A stretch of 64,000 nucleotides of DNA, from NCBI RefSeq assembly GCF_030064125.1, contig NZ_CP125957.1, forward strand, positions 6,554,001-6,618,000, read 5' to 3'. Made by a program: the position numbers and the translations under genes. Every line of letters begins with the position of its first letter. The stretch's first letter is position 1. Positions 39,477 through 48,773 of this stretch are shown here, piece by piece. The stretch comes from Pseudomonas sp. G2-4. GTDB lineage: Bacteria > Pseudomonadota > Gammaproteobacteria > Pseudomonadales > Pseudomonadaceae. Under the pieces are notes generated by a model that saw only the letters and a list, made by a program, of their open reading frames with translations, made no database searches and was not told the DNA's origin.

Positions 39477-40190
39477 TTAAGGCTTGCGCGGTGTCAGCAC
39501 CATCTGCGCGGGCACATTGCGCAGGGTCTGCTTGCGCAGATTCAGTTCAAACCCTGGATCAAGCTTCTTAACCCGCTTGGTCAGCAAGGTCGCCAGCCAC
39601 GGATAGTCATCGGTGCGCGGTGCCTGGATGCTGACGTCACACTGGTAGTTCACTACATCGGCGGCGATGGCGTCCAGTTGGCGACGCATTTTCTGGATAT
39701 CACCGATATTAAGCGCAACAGTAGTGCTCTCGGCACTCGGATCAATCACTTTGGCAACCGGTTTGGCTTCGGCGGCCTTGAGGGCAGCTTCGGCTTTTTC
39801 CAGTTCGGCCTTGCGGGCTTCGGCAATGGCGCTGTTGACCTCGCCGGACAGCGCCGGCGCCTTGGGCATCAAGGCGCGCGCACGGCTCAGTGCGGTGGTG
39901 GCGGCGTTGACATCGCCTTTTTGCAGATCGATCTGGCTGCGGCGCAAGTATGCCTCGGCCAATTGCCGTTGGTAGGGCTCCAGCGCCGGATCTTCGGGCG
40001 TCTGGGCCTGCAAGGCGGCCAGCTGGCCTTCGGCCGTGGCCAGCTCATTGCTGGCCAGGCTTTGTTCGAGCTGCGCGATGGCCGGGCCCCGCGTATCGGG
40101 AGCCTCGGTGACCGGCGGTGAACTCTGACAAGCGCCCAGTAGCAGGGAAAATGCGACAAGGAGCAGATAACGGGAGGCGAACGGCTTCAT
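39477..40190 (-). CDS. Lipoprotein with TPR-like helices (237 aa)
   Basis: Type II signal peptide with lipobox LLGAC (Cys near residue 20). The middle, residues 35-130, is alpha-helical with Ala/Leu/Gln repeats (AQLEQSLASNELATAEGQL, YLRRSQIDLQKGDVNAATT) resembling TPR repeats, followed by a coiled-coil AEARKAELEKAEAALKAAEAK and a C-terminal domain with YQCDVSIQAP. It corresponds by position to P. aeruginosa PA5502, of unknown function. Convergent to katE across a REPIN, upstream of znuB on the other side. Confidence 0.82.
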   Translation of the reverse strand: MKPFASRYLLLVAFSLLLGACQSSPPVTEAPDTRGPAIAQLEQSLASNELATAEGQLAALQAQTPEDPALEPYQRQLAEAYLRRSQIDLQKGDVNAATTALSRARALMPKAPALSGEVNSAIAEARKAELEKAEAALKAAEAKPVAKVIDPSAESTTVALNIGDIQKMRRQLDAIAADVVNYQCDVSIQAPRTDDYPWLATLLTKRVKKLDPGFELNLRKQTLRNVPAQMVLTPRKP

Positions 40191-40227
40191 TCCTGCGACT
40201 CTCTATTTGCGCAAAAAGCGAGCAAGT

Positions 40228-41016
40228 CTACACCCCTCGGCGGGGCAGGACAAAACTCAGCAGAAACAGCGCAGCGGCGCTGACCACGATCGACGGCCCC
40301 GCCGGGGTGTCCTTGAACCACGACAACGCCAGCCCGCCACACACTGCGAGCATGCCCAGCAGGCTCGCGCCCAGGGCCATTTGCTCCGGGGAGCGGGCGT
40401 GTCGCTGGGCCGCGGCCGCGGGGATGATCAGCAACGAAGTAATCAGCAGCACACCGACGATTTTCATCGCCACGGCGATCACCACGGCAATCAACAGCAT
40501 CAGCGCCAAACGCAGCCCCACCACGGGCAGGCCTTCGACCCGCGCCAATTCCTCGTGCACGGTGACGGCCAGCAACGGCCGCCAGAGCGCCACCAGCAAC
40601 AGCAGCACCGCCGCGCTACCGCCCAGGATCCACGACAGGTCCATGGGGCTGATGGCCAACAGATCACCGAACAGGTAGGCCATCAGATCAATTCGCACGT
40701 CATGCATGAAGCTTAGTACCACCAGCCCGAGGGACAGGGTACTAGGGGCCAAAATGCCCAGCAGCGTGTCGGACGCCAGCGGCTGGCGCTGTTGCAAGGT
40801 CACCAGCAGCACCGCCAGCAACAGGCAGCCGACGGTCACCGCCACCGCAGGGCTGACGTCCAGCAGAAACCCAAGCGCTACGCCCAGCAGCGCCGCGTGG
40901 GACAGGGTGTCGCCAAAATAGGCCATGCGTCGCCAGACCACGAACGAACCCAAGGGGCCGGCCACCAGCGCGAGGGCCAGGCCTGCGAGCAGGGCATACA
41001 ACAGAAAATCAGCCAT
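40228..41016 (-). CDS. znuB: Zinc ABC transporter permease ZnuB (262 aa)
   Basis: ABC-3 family permease with about eight membrane segments: [36 protein letters not shown] near the N-terminus is the family block, and [19 protein letters not shown] another. The start [12 protein letters not shown] is preferred over in-frame ATGs further upstream, which lie inside znuC. It overlaps znuC by 8 bp, giving a zur-znuC-znuB operon. Confidence 0.95.
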   Translation of the reverse strand: MADFLLYALLAGLALALVAGPLGSFVVWRRMAYFGDTLSHAALLGVALGFLLDVSPAVAVTVGCLLLAVLLVTLQQRQPLASDTLLGILAPSTLSLGLVVLSFMHDVRIDLMAYLFGDLLAISPMDLSWILGGSAAVLLLLVALWRPLLAVTVHEELARVEGLPVVGLRLALMLLIAVVIAVAMKIVGVLLITSLLIIPAAAAQRHARSPEQMALGASLLGMLAVCGGLALSWFKDTPAGPSIVVSAAALFLLSFVLPRRGV

Positions 41017-41791
41017 GCTTGCAGCCATCTCCATGAACATGGGTAGAAACAGAGGCGTCGCTGACCACTGAACCATGCAGGTCATGGGCGTGGTCATGAT
41101 GGTGGTGATAAATCGCCAGGCTTTGTGCGTTCTTTCCGAACAGTTCGACGAAAGCCGGATCGCCGCTGACCTGCTCGGGGTGCCCGGAGCAACAAACGTG
41201 GCGATTGAGGCAGACTACCTGGTCGGTGGTGCTCATCACCAAGTGCAGATCGTGGGACACCATCAGCACGCCGCAGCCGTGACGGTCGCGCAGGCGGGTG
41301 ATCAGGCTGTACAACTCGGCTTGGCCCGCGACATCGACGCCTTGCACCGGCTCGTCGAGCACCAGCAATTCAGGCTCGCGCAGCAGGGCGCGGGCCAGCA
41401 GCACGCGCTGCATTTCGCCACCGGAAACACTTTGCACCGGGCTGTCGATCACCTGTTCGGCGCCGACTTCGTTGAGCGCCGCCAAGGCCCGCTCGCGATC
41501 CACGCCGGGCACCAGACGCAAGAAGCGCAACACTGACAGTGGCAGCGTCGGGTCTACGTGGAGTTTTTGCGGCATGTAGCCAACTCGCAGCTTCGGCTTG
41601 CGCCAGACACTGCCGCTGTCCGGCTTGAGCAAACCCAGCACGGCGCGCACCAGGGTGGTCTTGCCGGCGCCATTGGGGCCGATCAGGGTGACGATCTGCC
41701 CCGGCTCGACGCTCAGCTGGATGTTATCCAGCACGCTTTGCCCGGCGAACGTCACGGCCACCTGCTCGAGGCGGATCAAGGCGTTGCTCAT
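41009..41791 (-). CDS. znuC: Zinc ABC transporter ATP-binding protein ZnuC (260 aa)
   Basis: Walker [17 protein letters not shown] (about 38-53), signature [17 protein letters not shown], Walker [13 protein letters not shown]. The C-terminal tail carries an unusual His-rich segment ([16 protein letters not shown] ... [10 protein letters not shown]) that could bind zinc. The start overlaps the zur stop by one base. Zinc substrate is supported by zur and znuA beside it. Confidence 0.96.
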   Translation of the reverse strand: MSNALIRLEQVAVTFAGQSVLDNIQLSVEPGQIVTLIGPNGAGKTTLVRAVLGLLKPDSGSVWRKPKLRVGYMPQKLHVDPTLPLSVLRFLRLVPGVDRERALAALNEVGAEQVIDSPVQSVSGGEMQRVLLARALLREPELLVLDEPVQGVDVAGQAELYSLITRLRDRHGCGVLMVSHDLHLVMSTTDQVVCLNRHVCCSGHPEQVSGDPAFVELFGKNAQSLAIYHHHHDHAHDLHGSVVSDASVSTHVHGDGCKHG

Positions 41792-42273
41792 CAGGCCCCC
41801 TGGCAGCCGGAGCACAGGCCGACCACTTCGACGGTCTGGCTCTCGACCACGAAGCCCACGTCCTTGGCGCTGGCGACAATGGCATCGCTGATGGATTTCT
41901 GCTCCAGCTCAATGGCTGCGTGGCAGACACGGCAGATCAGGAACTGGCCCTGGTGCGCGTGCTCCGGATGGTTGCAGCCGACGAAAGCGTTCAGCGACGA
42001 GATGCGGTGCACCAGGCCGTTTTCCAATAAAAAATCCAGTGCCCGATACACCGTTGGCGGCGCGGCGCGGCGGCCGTCCTGCTCACTGAGCACGGCCAGG
42101 ATGTCGTAGGCGCCCAGCGGCTTGTGGCTTTGCCAGACCAGCTCGAGCACGCGTCGACGCAGGGCGGTCAGGCGCAAGCCCAGGCGCGCGCAGATGGCAT
42201 CGGCCTCGGACAGCGCGGTGTGCACGCAGTGGGAGTGATCGTGGGGGCGACTGGCAAGGGGTGTGATAGGCAT
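41791..42273 (-). CDS. zur: Zinc uptake regulator Zur (160 aa)
   Basis: Fur-family repressor. N-terminal winged helix ([39 protein letters not shown]), regulatory zinc site His-rich loop [10 protein letters not shown] and structural zinc Cys pairs CRVC and CSGC. First gene of zur-znuC-znuB and divergent from znuA, the classic Pseudomonas arrangement. It is expected to repress both promoters when zinc is plentiful. Confidence 0.96.
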   Translation of the reverse strand: MPITPLASRPHDHSHCVHTALSEADAICARLGLRLTALRRRVLELVWQSHKPLGAYDILAVLSEQDGRRAAPPTVYRALDFLLENGLVHRISSLNAFVGCNHPEHAHQGQFLICRVCHAAIELEQKSISDAIVASAKDVGFVVESQTVEVVGLCSGCQGA

Positions 42274-42291
42274 GGGCAGCGACGAGTTCAG

Positions 42292-42314
42292 TGAGAGACG
42301 TTATTATGTTACCC
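42292..42314. promoter_or_regulatory. Candidate Zur box between zur and znuA
   Basis: GTTATTATGTTAC (within 42298-42312) is the only AT-rich, partly palindromic stretch in the 66-bp zur-znuA spacer and resembles GTTAT-type gammaproteobacterial Zur boxes. The match is imperfect, so this is a position-based suggestion. Confidence 0.45.
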
Positions 42315-42339
42315 GTTCTCAGCACTTCGAGTGGTCATC

Positions 42340-43269
42340 GTGTCCCGGATTTTTTCGATCTTTGTCGTTTTTGTCGCAAGTTTTCTGTTGATTGGCCCGG
42401 CCCAGGCCGAAGTCAAAGTCCTTACCAGCATCAAGCCGTTGCAGCTGATCGCCGCTGCAGTGCAGGACGGCGTAGCCGTTCCAGAGGTGCTGCTGCCACC
42501 CGGCGCGTCGCCCCATCACTATGCGTTGCGGCCATCCGACGTACGGAAGGTGCAGTCGGTGGATCTGCTCTATTGGATCGGCCCCGACATGGAAAGCTTC
42601 CTGCCGCGGGTGCTGAACGGTCGTACGCTCCCTTCCGTTGCCGTACAGGATCTGCCAGGCCTCAAATTGCGTCATTTCGCCCAGGACAGTCAGTCTCACG
42701 CCGAAGATGACCATGACGGCGACGAGCATGATCACGACCACCGCCCTGGCAGCATTGACGCCCACCTGTGGCTGTCGCCGACCAATGCACGGGTGATCGC
42801 CGCAAAAATGGCGGCTGACCTGAGTACGGCCGATCCGGCCAATGCCGCGCGTTACCAGAGCAATCTCAAGGGCTTCAACGAACGTCTCGACGCCCTCGAT
42901 ATGCGTCTGAAGGCGCGTCTGGCCGGGGTCGTGGGCAAGCCGTATTTCGTGTTCCACGAAGCGTTCGACTATTTCGAGGACAACTACGGCCTCAAGCACG
43001 CCGGGGTGTTCGCCGTGGCCGCCGAGGTCCAGCCCGGCGCCCAGCACGTGGCGGCAATGCGCACGCGCTTGCAGACTGTGGGCAAGACCTGTGTCTTCAG
43101 CGAACCGCCCCTGCGCCCGCGCCTGGCCGAAACCCTGGTGGCCGGGTTGCCGGTGAAGTTGGCGGAGCTGGATGCACTGGGCGGCTATACCCCGGCGACG
43201 GCGCAGGGGTATGAGCAGTTGTTGGAGAAGTTGGGCAATGATCTGGCGGGGTGCCTGGAGTCGCTATAG
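42340..43269 (+). CDS. znuA: Zinc ABC transporter substrate-binding protein ZnuA (309 aa)
   Basis: Cluster A-I metal-binding protein. Signal peptide (VSRIFSIFVVFVASFLLIGPAQA). Zinc-site residues: His in PPGASPHHYALRPSD (near residue 58), His in SIDAHLWLSP (near 135), His in FVFHEAFDYFE (near 205). A His/Asp-rich loop HAEDDHDGDEHDHDH lies near 117-131, typical of zinc-specific ZnuA. Start: GTG at 42340 is favoured over GTG at 42331, since GAGTGG sits 5 bp upstream and the signal peptide fits; alternative length 312 aa. Confidence 0.94.
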   Translation: MSRIFSIFVVFVASFLLIGPAQAEVKVLTSIKPLQLIAAAVQDGVAVPEVLLPPGASPHHYALRPSDVRKVQSVDLLYWIGPDMESFLPRVLNGRTLPSVAVQDLPGLKLRHFAQDSQSHAEDDHDGDEHDHDHRPGSIDAHLWLSPTNARVIAAKMAADLSTADPANAARYQSNLKGFNERLDALDMRLKARLAGVVGKPYFVFHEAFDYFEDNYGLKHAGVFAVAAEVQPGAQHVAAMRTRLQTVGKTCVFSEPPLRPRLAETLVAGLPVKLAELDALGGYTPATAQGYEQLLEKLGNDLAGCLESL

Positions 43270-43305
43270 CTCCGGCCCCGCCCTCTGCTGTCGAACATCG
43301 ATCCT

Positions 43306-43400
43306 ATGTGGCGAGGGAGCTTGCTCCCGCTCGGTTGCGCAGCGACCGAAAAATCTTGGGGCTGCTGCGCAACCCAGCGGGAGCAAGCTCCCTCGCCACA
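43306..43400. repeat. REPIN, family A, between znuA and thrB
   Basis: Inverted pair TGTGGCGAGGGAGCTTGCTC ... GAGCAAGCTCCCTCGCCACA with a central hairpin CGCAGCGACC/GGGGCTGCTGCGCAACCC region. It lies between the convergent znuA and thrB genes. Confidence 0.9.
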
Positions 43401-43423
43401 AGAGCATCCTGCTTCGCGCCTGG

Positions 43424-44374
43424 TTACAGGGCGAAAGGCAACAACGCGCTGACCGTCTGCCGCTGCGCCAATCGCTGCTGAAACTCCATCGGATCGTGAA
43501 TCAACACATCCTGCCCGGCAAACGATTCGGCGGCGATCAACCGCGACAACCAGAACCGCACGCACGCCACGCGCAACAGGGCCGGCCATAATTCGGCCTC
43601 GGCGGCGGTGAACGGCCGCAGCGCCGCATAGGCCCCCAGCAGCGCCCGCGCCCGTGCGCCATCGAGCACACCGTCGTCATCCGAACACCAGTCGTTCAAG
43701 GCGATGGCGACGTCATACAGCATCGGCCCGGAGCAGGCATTGTAGAAGTCGATCAGCCCGGTCAGGTGCGTGCCTTCGAACATCGCGTTGTCGCGGAACA
43801 GGTCCGCGTGGATGTTGGCCCGGGGCAGCGCCAGGATGCCCACCTTGCGCAACGAAATTTCATCCAGCGCAGCCTGCAGCAACTGGCGCGGCTCGGCATC
43901 GAGGTGCGACAGCAGCTTCGCGCCCTCCTCCTGCATCCAGTCCAGGCCACGATCGGTCTTGCGCTTGATCATGTTGTCTCTGGTCGCCAGGTGCAGGTGC
44001 GCCAGCAACTCGCCGACCTGGGCGCAATGCTGCGCGTTGGCCTGCTTGATGTGCTTGCCCGCCAGGCGCGGTTGCAACAACGCCGGCTTGCCCGCCAGTT
44101 CCCGCAGCGCCACGCCGTCGGTTGTGCGCAAGGCGTAAGGCACCGGGAGGTCGGCGTCATGCAGCACGTCCAGCAGTTCGATGAAGAACGGCATTTCCTG
44201 CACCGGGCCACGTTCCACCAGGGTCAGGACGAATTCGCCTTGCTCCAGGCTGATGAAGAAATTGGTGTTTTCGCTGCCAGCGGCGATCCCCTGGAAATCA
44301 AGCAGACGGCCGAGCCCATAAGGGGCGAGAAAGGTTTCCAGCTCGGGCCGAGCCAGGGGCGTGAACACAGACAT
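43424..44374 (-). CDS. thrB: Homoserine kinase, APH-fold type (316 aa)
   Basis: Phosphorylates homoserine in threonine synthesis. This is the Pseudomonas-type ThrB2 with an aminoglycoside-phosphotransferase-like fold: GIAAGSENTNFFISLEQGEFVLTL near residues 30-53, catalytic ALPRANIHADLFRDNAMFEG (HxDxxxxN near 195) and LIDFYNACSGPMLYDVAIAL (DFG-like). Length agrees. The upstream DUF2782 gene is 59 bp away on the same strand. Confidence 0.93.
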   Translation of the reverse strand: MSVFTPLARPELETFLAPYGLGRLLDFQGIAAGSENTNFFISLEQGEFVLTLVERGPVQEMPFFIELLDVLHDADLPVPYALRTTDGVALRELAGKPALLQPRLAGKHIKQANAQHCAQVGELLAHLHLATRDNMIKRKTDRGLDWMQEEGAKLLSHLDAEPRQLLQAALDEISLRKVGILALPRANIHADLFRDNAMFEGTHLTGLIDFYNACSGPMLYDVAIALNDWCSDDDGVLDGARARALLGAYAALRPFTAAEAELWPALLRVACVRFWLSRLIAAESFAGQDVLIHDPMEFQQRLAQRQTVSALLPFAL

Positions 44375-44433
44375 GGTTAAAACTGCCAGTACGGGCGCCC
44401 TTCAGCGAGCGCCGGTTGAAGTGCAGAGCGGTA

Positions 44434-44721
44434 TTACCACTCAAAGATTTTCCAGGACGGAATCAGCATATCCGGCTGATCCGAACGGATGAAGTTTGCA
44501 TCGGTACCGTCGGCCCGGACCAGGAAATAAGGCTTACCGTTCTTGGGCGTGACCTTGATCGCGTACAAAAAGCCGTTTTGCCGGTACTCCTGAATGGTTT
44601 TATCACCTTCGGTGCGGATGGTGACATCCGGGTCCGCCGAGGGTGCGTCATCCGCCGCCATGACGGCCAACGGGGTGAGTGCAAACAAGCCAGCCAGTAA
44701 CAGGCGATTGAGTGTGCGCAT
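44434..44721 (-). CDS. DUF2782-type secreted protein (95 aa)
   Basis: Signal peptide MRTLNRLLLAGLFALTPLAVMA then a small domain with DVTIRTEGDKTIQEYRQNGFLYAIKVTPKNGKPYFLVRADG, the DUF2782 pattern. Ends PSWKIFEW. Function unknown. Divergent from polA (74 bp apart) and just upstream of thrB, as in other pseudomonads (PA5494 position). Confidence 0.85.
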   Translation of the reverse strand: MRTLNRLLLAGLFALTPLAVMAADDAPSADPDVTIRTEGDKTIQEYRQNGFLYAIKVTPKNGKPYFLVRADGTDANFIRSDQPDMLIPSWKIFEW

Positions 44722-44795
44722 GATAACCTTGTCCCTTTGTCGTCAACGGTCCCGCTATTCTAGCCCCGGACCCGCCGAAAAGGTTGATCCTGCTC

Positions 44796-47564
44796 ATGAG
44801 CCAAGCCCCCCTCGTCCTGGTGGACGGTTCTTCTTATCTGTACCGCGCCTTTCACGCGCTGCCACCGCTGACCACTTCCAAAGGCCTGCCGACCGGTGCG
44901 GTCAAGGGCGTGCTGAACATGCTCAAGAGCCTGCGCAAGCAGTATCCAGACAGCCCGTTCGCCGTCGTATTCGACGCCAAGGGTGGGACGTTTCGCGATG
45001 CGCTGTACGCCGAATACAAGGCCAACCGCCCGAGCATGCCCGACGACATGCGCGTGCAGATCGAGCCGCTGCATGCCAGCGTCAAGGCCCTGGGCTTCCC
45101 GCTGCTGTGCGTGGACAACGTCGAGGCTGATGACGTGATCGGCACCCTGGCTCGCAGCAGCGCGGCAGCCGACCGTCCGGTGGTGATCTCCACCGGTGAC
45201 AAAGACATGGCGCAGCTGGTCGACGGGCACATTACCTTGGTCAATACCATGACCGGTAGCGCCCTGGACGTGGCTGGCGTGAAGGAGAAGTTTGGCGTCG
45301 CTCCAGAGCAGATCATCGATTACCTGGCGCTGATGGGCGATTCGTCCGACAACATCCCGGGCGTTCCGGGCATCGGGCCGAAGACCGCATCCGGCCTGCT
45401 GGTGGGCGTCAATGGTGGCCTGACCGAGCTGTATGCACAGCTGGACATCGTCGCGACCTTGCCGATCCGTGGCGCCAAGACCCTGGCCGCCAAGCTCGAA
45501 GAGCACAAGGAAATGGCGTTGCTTTCCTATGAGCTGGCAACGATCAAGACCGATGTGCCTCTGGATGTCGGTCTCGATGACCTGCAGATGGGCGAGCCGG
45601 ATCACGAAAAACTCGCCGAGCTGTACACCCTGCTGGAGTTCAAGAGCTGGTTCGAAGACAACCAGCGCGACGCCAAGCGTGCCGGCCAGGAGATCGTCGA
45701 AGTCACCGAAGAACAGCCCGGTGCTGCCGAGGCCCAGTATGAGGTCATCCTCGATCAGGCGCGCTTCGAGGCGTGGCTGGCCAAGCTGGACAAGGCGCCG
45801 CTGTTTGCCTTCGTCACCGAAACCAACGGCGGCGATGCCCAGCATTCGCAACTGGTGGGACTGTCGTTCGCCGTCGCCCCGTTTGAAGCCGCCTACATCC
45901 CACTGACCCATTCCTACATGGGCGTGCCGGAGCAACTGGACCGCGACACAGTGCTCAAGGCCCTCAAGCCGCTGCTGGAAAACCCGAACAAGCTCAAGGT
46001 TGGCCAGCACGCCAAGTTTGAAACCAACATCCTGGCCAACTGCGCCATCGGCAGTGATCAAGACAACGGCATCCTGGTTCAAGGCATCGCTTTCGACACC
46101 ATGCTGGAGTCCTATGTGCTGGACTCCACGGCGACCCGCCACGACATGGACAGCCTGGCCCTCAAGTACCTGGGCCAAAGCAAGACCGATTTCCAGGATA
46201 TCGCTGGCAAAGGCGTCAAACAGCTGACTTTTGACCAGATCTCCCTTGAACTGGCTGGCCCTTACGCCGCCGAAGACGCGGACGTGACCTTGCGCTTGCA
46301 TCAGGCGTTGCAGGAAAAACTGGCCGTCACGCCAAGCCTGGGCACCGTGCTCAACGACATTGAAATGCCGTTGATGCCAGTCTTGGCGCGCATCGAGCGC
46401 CAGGGCGCGCTGGTCGATGCCAACCTGCTGGGCGTACAAAGCGTTGAATTGGGCGAGAAACTGGTGGCGCTGGAGCGTGAGGCGTTTGCCATTGCCGGCG
46501 AGGAATTCAACCTGGGCTCGCCGAAGCAATTGGGCGTGATCCTGTACGAAAAACTCGGATTGCCGGTACTCAGCAAGACCGCCAAGGGCCAGGCGTCCAC
46601 CGCCGAAGCGGTGCTCGCCGAGCTGGCCGAGCAGGATTACCCGTTGCCCAAGGTGCTGATGCAGTACCGCTCGCTGAGCAAGCTCAAGAGCACCTACACC
46701 GATCGCCTGCCGGAGCAGATCAACAGCCGCACCGGCCGTGTCCATACCAATTACCAGCAGGCCGTCGCCGCGACCGGACGCCTGTCCTCCATCGACCCGA
46801 ACCTGCAGAATATTCCGATCCGCACCGCCGAAGGCCGGCGGATCCGCCAGGCGTTCGTCGCGCCGAAAGGCTACAAGTTGCTGGCGGCGGACTATTCGCA
46901 GATCGAGCTGCGGATCATGGCGCACTTGGCCAAGGATGAAGGTCTGCTCCACGCGTTTCGCAACGACCTGGACGTGCACCGGGCCACGGCCGCCGAGGTG
47001 TTTGGCGTCGAACTGGAGGCCGTCACCCATGATCAGCGCCGCAGCGCCAAGGCGATCAACTTCGGCTTGATCTACGGCATGAGCGCGTTTGGCCTGGCCA
47101 AGCAGATCGGTGTCGATCGCAAGCAGTCCCAGGCTTACATCGACCGTTACTTCGCCCGCTACCCAGGCGTGCTGGCGTACATGGAGCGCACTCGCGCCCA
47201 GGCCGCCGAGCAAGGTTTCGTCGAAACCATTTTCGGTCGCCGGTTGTACCTGCCCGATATCAATGCGAAAAACCCGGCTTTGCGCAAAGGCGCCGAGCGC
47301 ACGGCGATCAACGCGCCGATGCAAGGCACTGCCGCCGACATCATCAAGAAGGCCATGGTGGCTGTGGATCGCTGGCTGACCGCCTCAGGGCTGGATGCCA
47401 AGGTCATCCTGCAGGTACACGACGAACTGGTGCTGGAAGTGCGCGAAGATCTGGTCGATCTGGTGCGCGAGGAAATTCGCCAGCACATGAGTGCCGCCGC
47501 CACGCTGGATGTACCGCTGTTGGTCGAGGTGGGCGTGGGGAACAACTGGGATGAGGCGCACTGA
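44796..47564 (+). CDS. polA: DNA polymerase I, with altered 3'-5' exonuclease site (922 aa)
   Basis: Okazaki-fragment processing and repair polymerase. The 5'-3' nuclease domain (1-290) and polymerase domain (about 520-922: ATGRLSSIDPNLQNIP, SADYSQIELRIMAHL-type LAADYSQIELRIMAHLAKDEG, GLIYGMSAFGLA, VHDELVLEV) are intact. In the proofreading domain, the region equal to E. coli FAFDTETD reads FAFVTETN, replacing metal ligand Asp355 with Val; Glu357 is kept, Asp424 is replaced by Glu (KFETNILAN), and Tyr497 and Asp501 (YAAEDADVT) are kept. Loss of Asp355 suggests weak or no proofreading. Start ATG at 44796 fits the family N-terminus. Confidence 0.96.
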   Translation: MSQAPLVLVDGSSYLYRAFHALPPLTTSKGLPTGAVKGVLNMLKSLRKQYPDSPFAVVFDAKGGTFRDALYAEYKANRPSMPDDMRVQIEPLHASVKALGFPLLCVDNVEADDVIGTLARSSAAADRPVVISTGDKDMAQLVDGHITLVNTMTGSALDVAGVKEKFGVAPEQIIDYLALMGDSSDNIPGVPGIGPKTASGLLVGVNGGLTELYAQLDIVATLPIRGAKTLAAKLEEHKEMALLSYELATIKTDVPLDVGLDDLQMGEPDHEKLAELYTLLEFKSWFEDNQRDAKRAGQEIVEVTEEQPGAAEAQYEVILDQARFEAWLAKLDKAPLFAFVTETNGGDAQHSQLVGLSFAVAPFEAAYIPLTHSYMGVPEQLDRDTVLKALKPLLENPNKLKVGQHAKFETNILANCAIGSDQDNGILVQGIAFDTMLESYVLDSTATRHDMDSLALKYLGQSKTDFQDIAGKGVKQLTFDQISLELAGPYAAEDADVTLRLHQALQEKLAVTPSLGTVLNDIEMPLMPVLARIERQGALVDANLLGVQSVELGEKLVALEREAFAIAGEEFNLGSPKQLGVILYEKLGLPVLSKTAKGQASTAEAVLAELAEQDYPLPKVLMQYRSLSKLKSTYTDRLPEQINSRTGRVHTNYQQAVAATGRLSSIDPNLQNIPIRTAEGRRIRQAFVAPKGYKLLAADYSQIELRIMAHLAKDEGLLHAFRNDLDVHRATAAEVFGVELEAVTHDQRRSAKAINFGLIYGMSAFGLAKQIGVDRKQSQAYIDRYFARYPGVLAYMERTRAQAAEQGFVETIFGRRLYLPDINAKNPALRKGAERTAINAPMQGTAADIIKKAMVAVDRWLTASGLDAKVILQVHDELVLEVREDLVDLVREEIRQHMSAAATLDVPLLVEVGVGNNWDEAH

Positions 47565-47792
47565 GTCGTAGTGCTCCGAAGCCGGAGCAGGTCCCGTGGC
47601 GAGGGAGCTTGCTCCCGCTTGAGTGCGAAGCGCTCACAAAATGTTTGGGGCGGCTGCGCCACCCAGCGGGAGCAAGCTCCCTCGCCACATTGGCTCACTG
47701 AAAACCCAGGGACGATGGCCTTAGTTCAGAAAATTCCTAAGGCTATTTCCAAAAATAATCTGAACTAAACCCGTCAAATCGCACTCAGAGAT
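47565..47792. repeat. REPIN (family A) and sRNA promoter between polA and the sRNA
   Basis: The REPIN covers 47595-47689 (TGGCGAGGGAGCTTGCTCCC and its inverse). The AlgU-type promoter of the sRNA, GAACTA (47762-47767)-N17-TCAGA (47785-47789), is at the right end. Nothing else is seen in 47690-47760 except an AT-rich stretch. Confidence 0.75.
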
Positions 47793-47926
47793 TTTGAATG
47801 GCTGGTGAAGCCCTTCAATGCTCCTATGTTGTGTTAAGTGTTGGCAGATATCTGGACCCCGCCCTAGCGGTCCGGAACTTGGACCCCGAACTTCCCCCTC
47901 CCCATAAGAAGTCCGGGGTTTTTTTT
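47793..47926 (+). ncRNA. ersA: ErsA/Spot 42-like small RNA (about 134 nt)
   Basis: Located between polA and engB, the position of E. coli spf and of ErsA in P. aeruginosa. The DNA has GATTTTGAATGGCTGGTGAA at the start, an unstructured C-rich segment CTTCCCCCTCCCCA and a Rho-independent terminator (ACCCCGAACTT with AAGTCCGGGGT, then T8). A sigma-22 (AlgU) promoter GAACTA-N17-TCAGA ends 4 bp upstream of the proposed start, in line with reports that ErsA is AlgU-dependent. Start position is inferred from the promoter; targets, such as envelope and exopolysaccharide mRNAs in P. aeruginosa, are not established here. Confidence 0.85.
47882..47926 (+). terminator. Terminator of the ErsA-like sRNA
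   Basis: ACCCCGAACTT pairs with AAGTCCGGGGT (one bulge), then eight T. The loop CCCCCTCCCCATA is the C-rich segment thought to pair with target mRNAs in this sRNA family. Confidence 0.9.
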
Positions 47927-47940
47927 GCCTGCGATTTGGC

Positions 47941-48582
47941 TTATTCCGCCGCCTCGCTGCCTTTGTCTGCCAATTCCATCCAGTCGGCCAATACAGTGTA
48001 GGCCTCTTCCAGGCCCATGCGCTTGGGGGCCGAGAACAACTGGATGGTGATTGCGTCGCCCCAGCCTTTGCGAATTTCCGACTGCACTTTGAGCAAGCTA
48101 TTTTTTGCCGCGCCGTAGGTGAGCTTGTCCGCCTTGGTCAGCAGAATGTGCATGGGCATGCCGCTGGCGACAGCCCAGTCGAGCATCAGCAGGTCGAAGT
48201 CGGTCATCGGATGGCGGATGTCCATCATCAGAATCAGGCCTTTCAAACTCTCGCGGCTGCCCAGGTAGGCTTCCAGGTGGCGCTGCCAATGTTGCTTGAG
48301 CGGGATCGGTACTTTCGCGTAGCCGTAGCCGGGCAGGTCGACCAAACGCCGTTCATCGTCTAGCTTGAAGAAGTTCAAGAGCTGCGTGCGACCCGGGGTT
48401 TTCGAGGTGCGTGCCAGGCTTGCATGGGTCAAAGTGTTGAGCGCGCTGGATTTGCCGGCATTGGAGCGCCCGGCAAACGCCACTTCGAAGCCTTCATCGT
48501 CGGGGCATTGATCGACTTTGGCGGCGCTTAGCATGAAGGTGGACTGTTGGCACAGGCCAAGGATGGGGTTCTTCAGTTGCAT
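47941..48582 (-). CDS. engB: Ribosome biogenesis GTPase EngB/YihA (213 aa)
   Basis: P-loop GTPase needed for 50S assembly. G1 [15 protein letters not shown] (near 35-49), G2 [15 protein letters not shown]3 [14 protein letters not shown]4 LLTKADKL. The start [16 protein letters not shown] is preferred, since the extension upstream has no family resemblance. Convergent to the sRNA, 15 bp away. Confidence 0.96.
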   Translation of the reverse strand: MQLKNPILGLCQQSTFMLSAAKVDQCPDDEGFEVAFAGRSNAGKSSALNTLTHASLARTSKTPGRTQLLNFFKLDDERRLVDLPGYGYAKVPIPLKQHWQRHLEAYLGSRESLKGLILMMDIRHPMTDFDLLMLDWAVASGMPMHILLTKADKLTYGAAKNSLLKVQSEIRKGWGDAITIQLFSAPKRMGLEEAYTVLADWMELADKGSEAAE

Positions 48583-48773
48583 GGGATTTCCGATGTGAGC
48601 GGCGTCGGGAATGGACGCGGCAAGCTGTGTCGTTTCCGTTTCAGTGACGCCAGTATATAATGCCGCAGATTTTGTGTGCGCTTTGTCCCAGCGTAGGATG
48701 AAGCTCACGGGAGCGACCGACCGAAATTGCGCACTAGAACGCAGCTCGCTCTCAACCCTGAAAAGGTCGTTTT

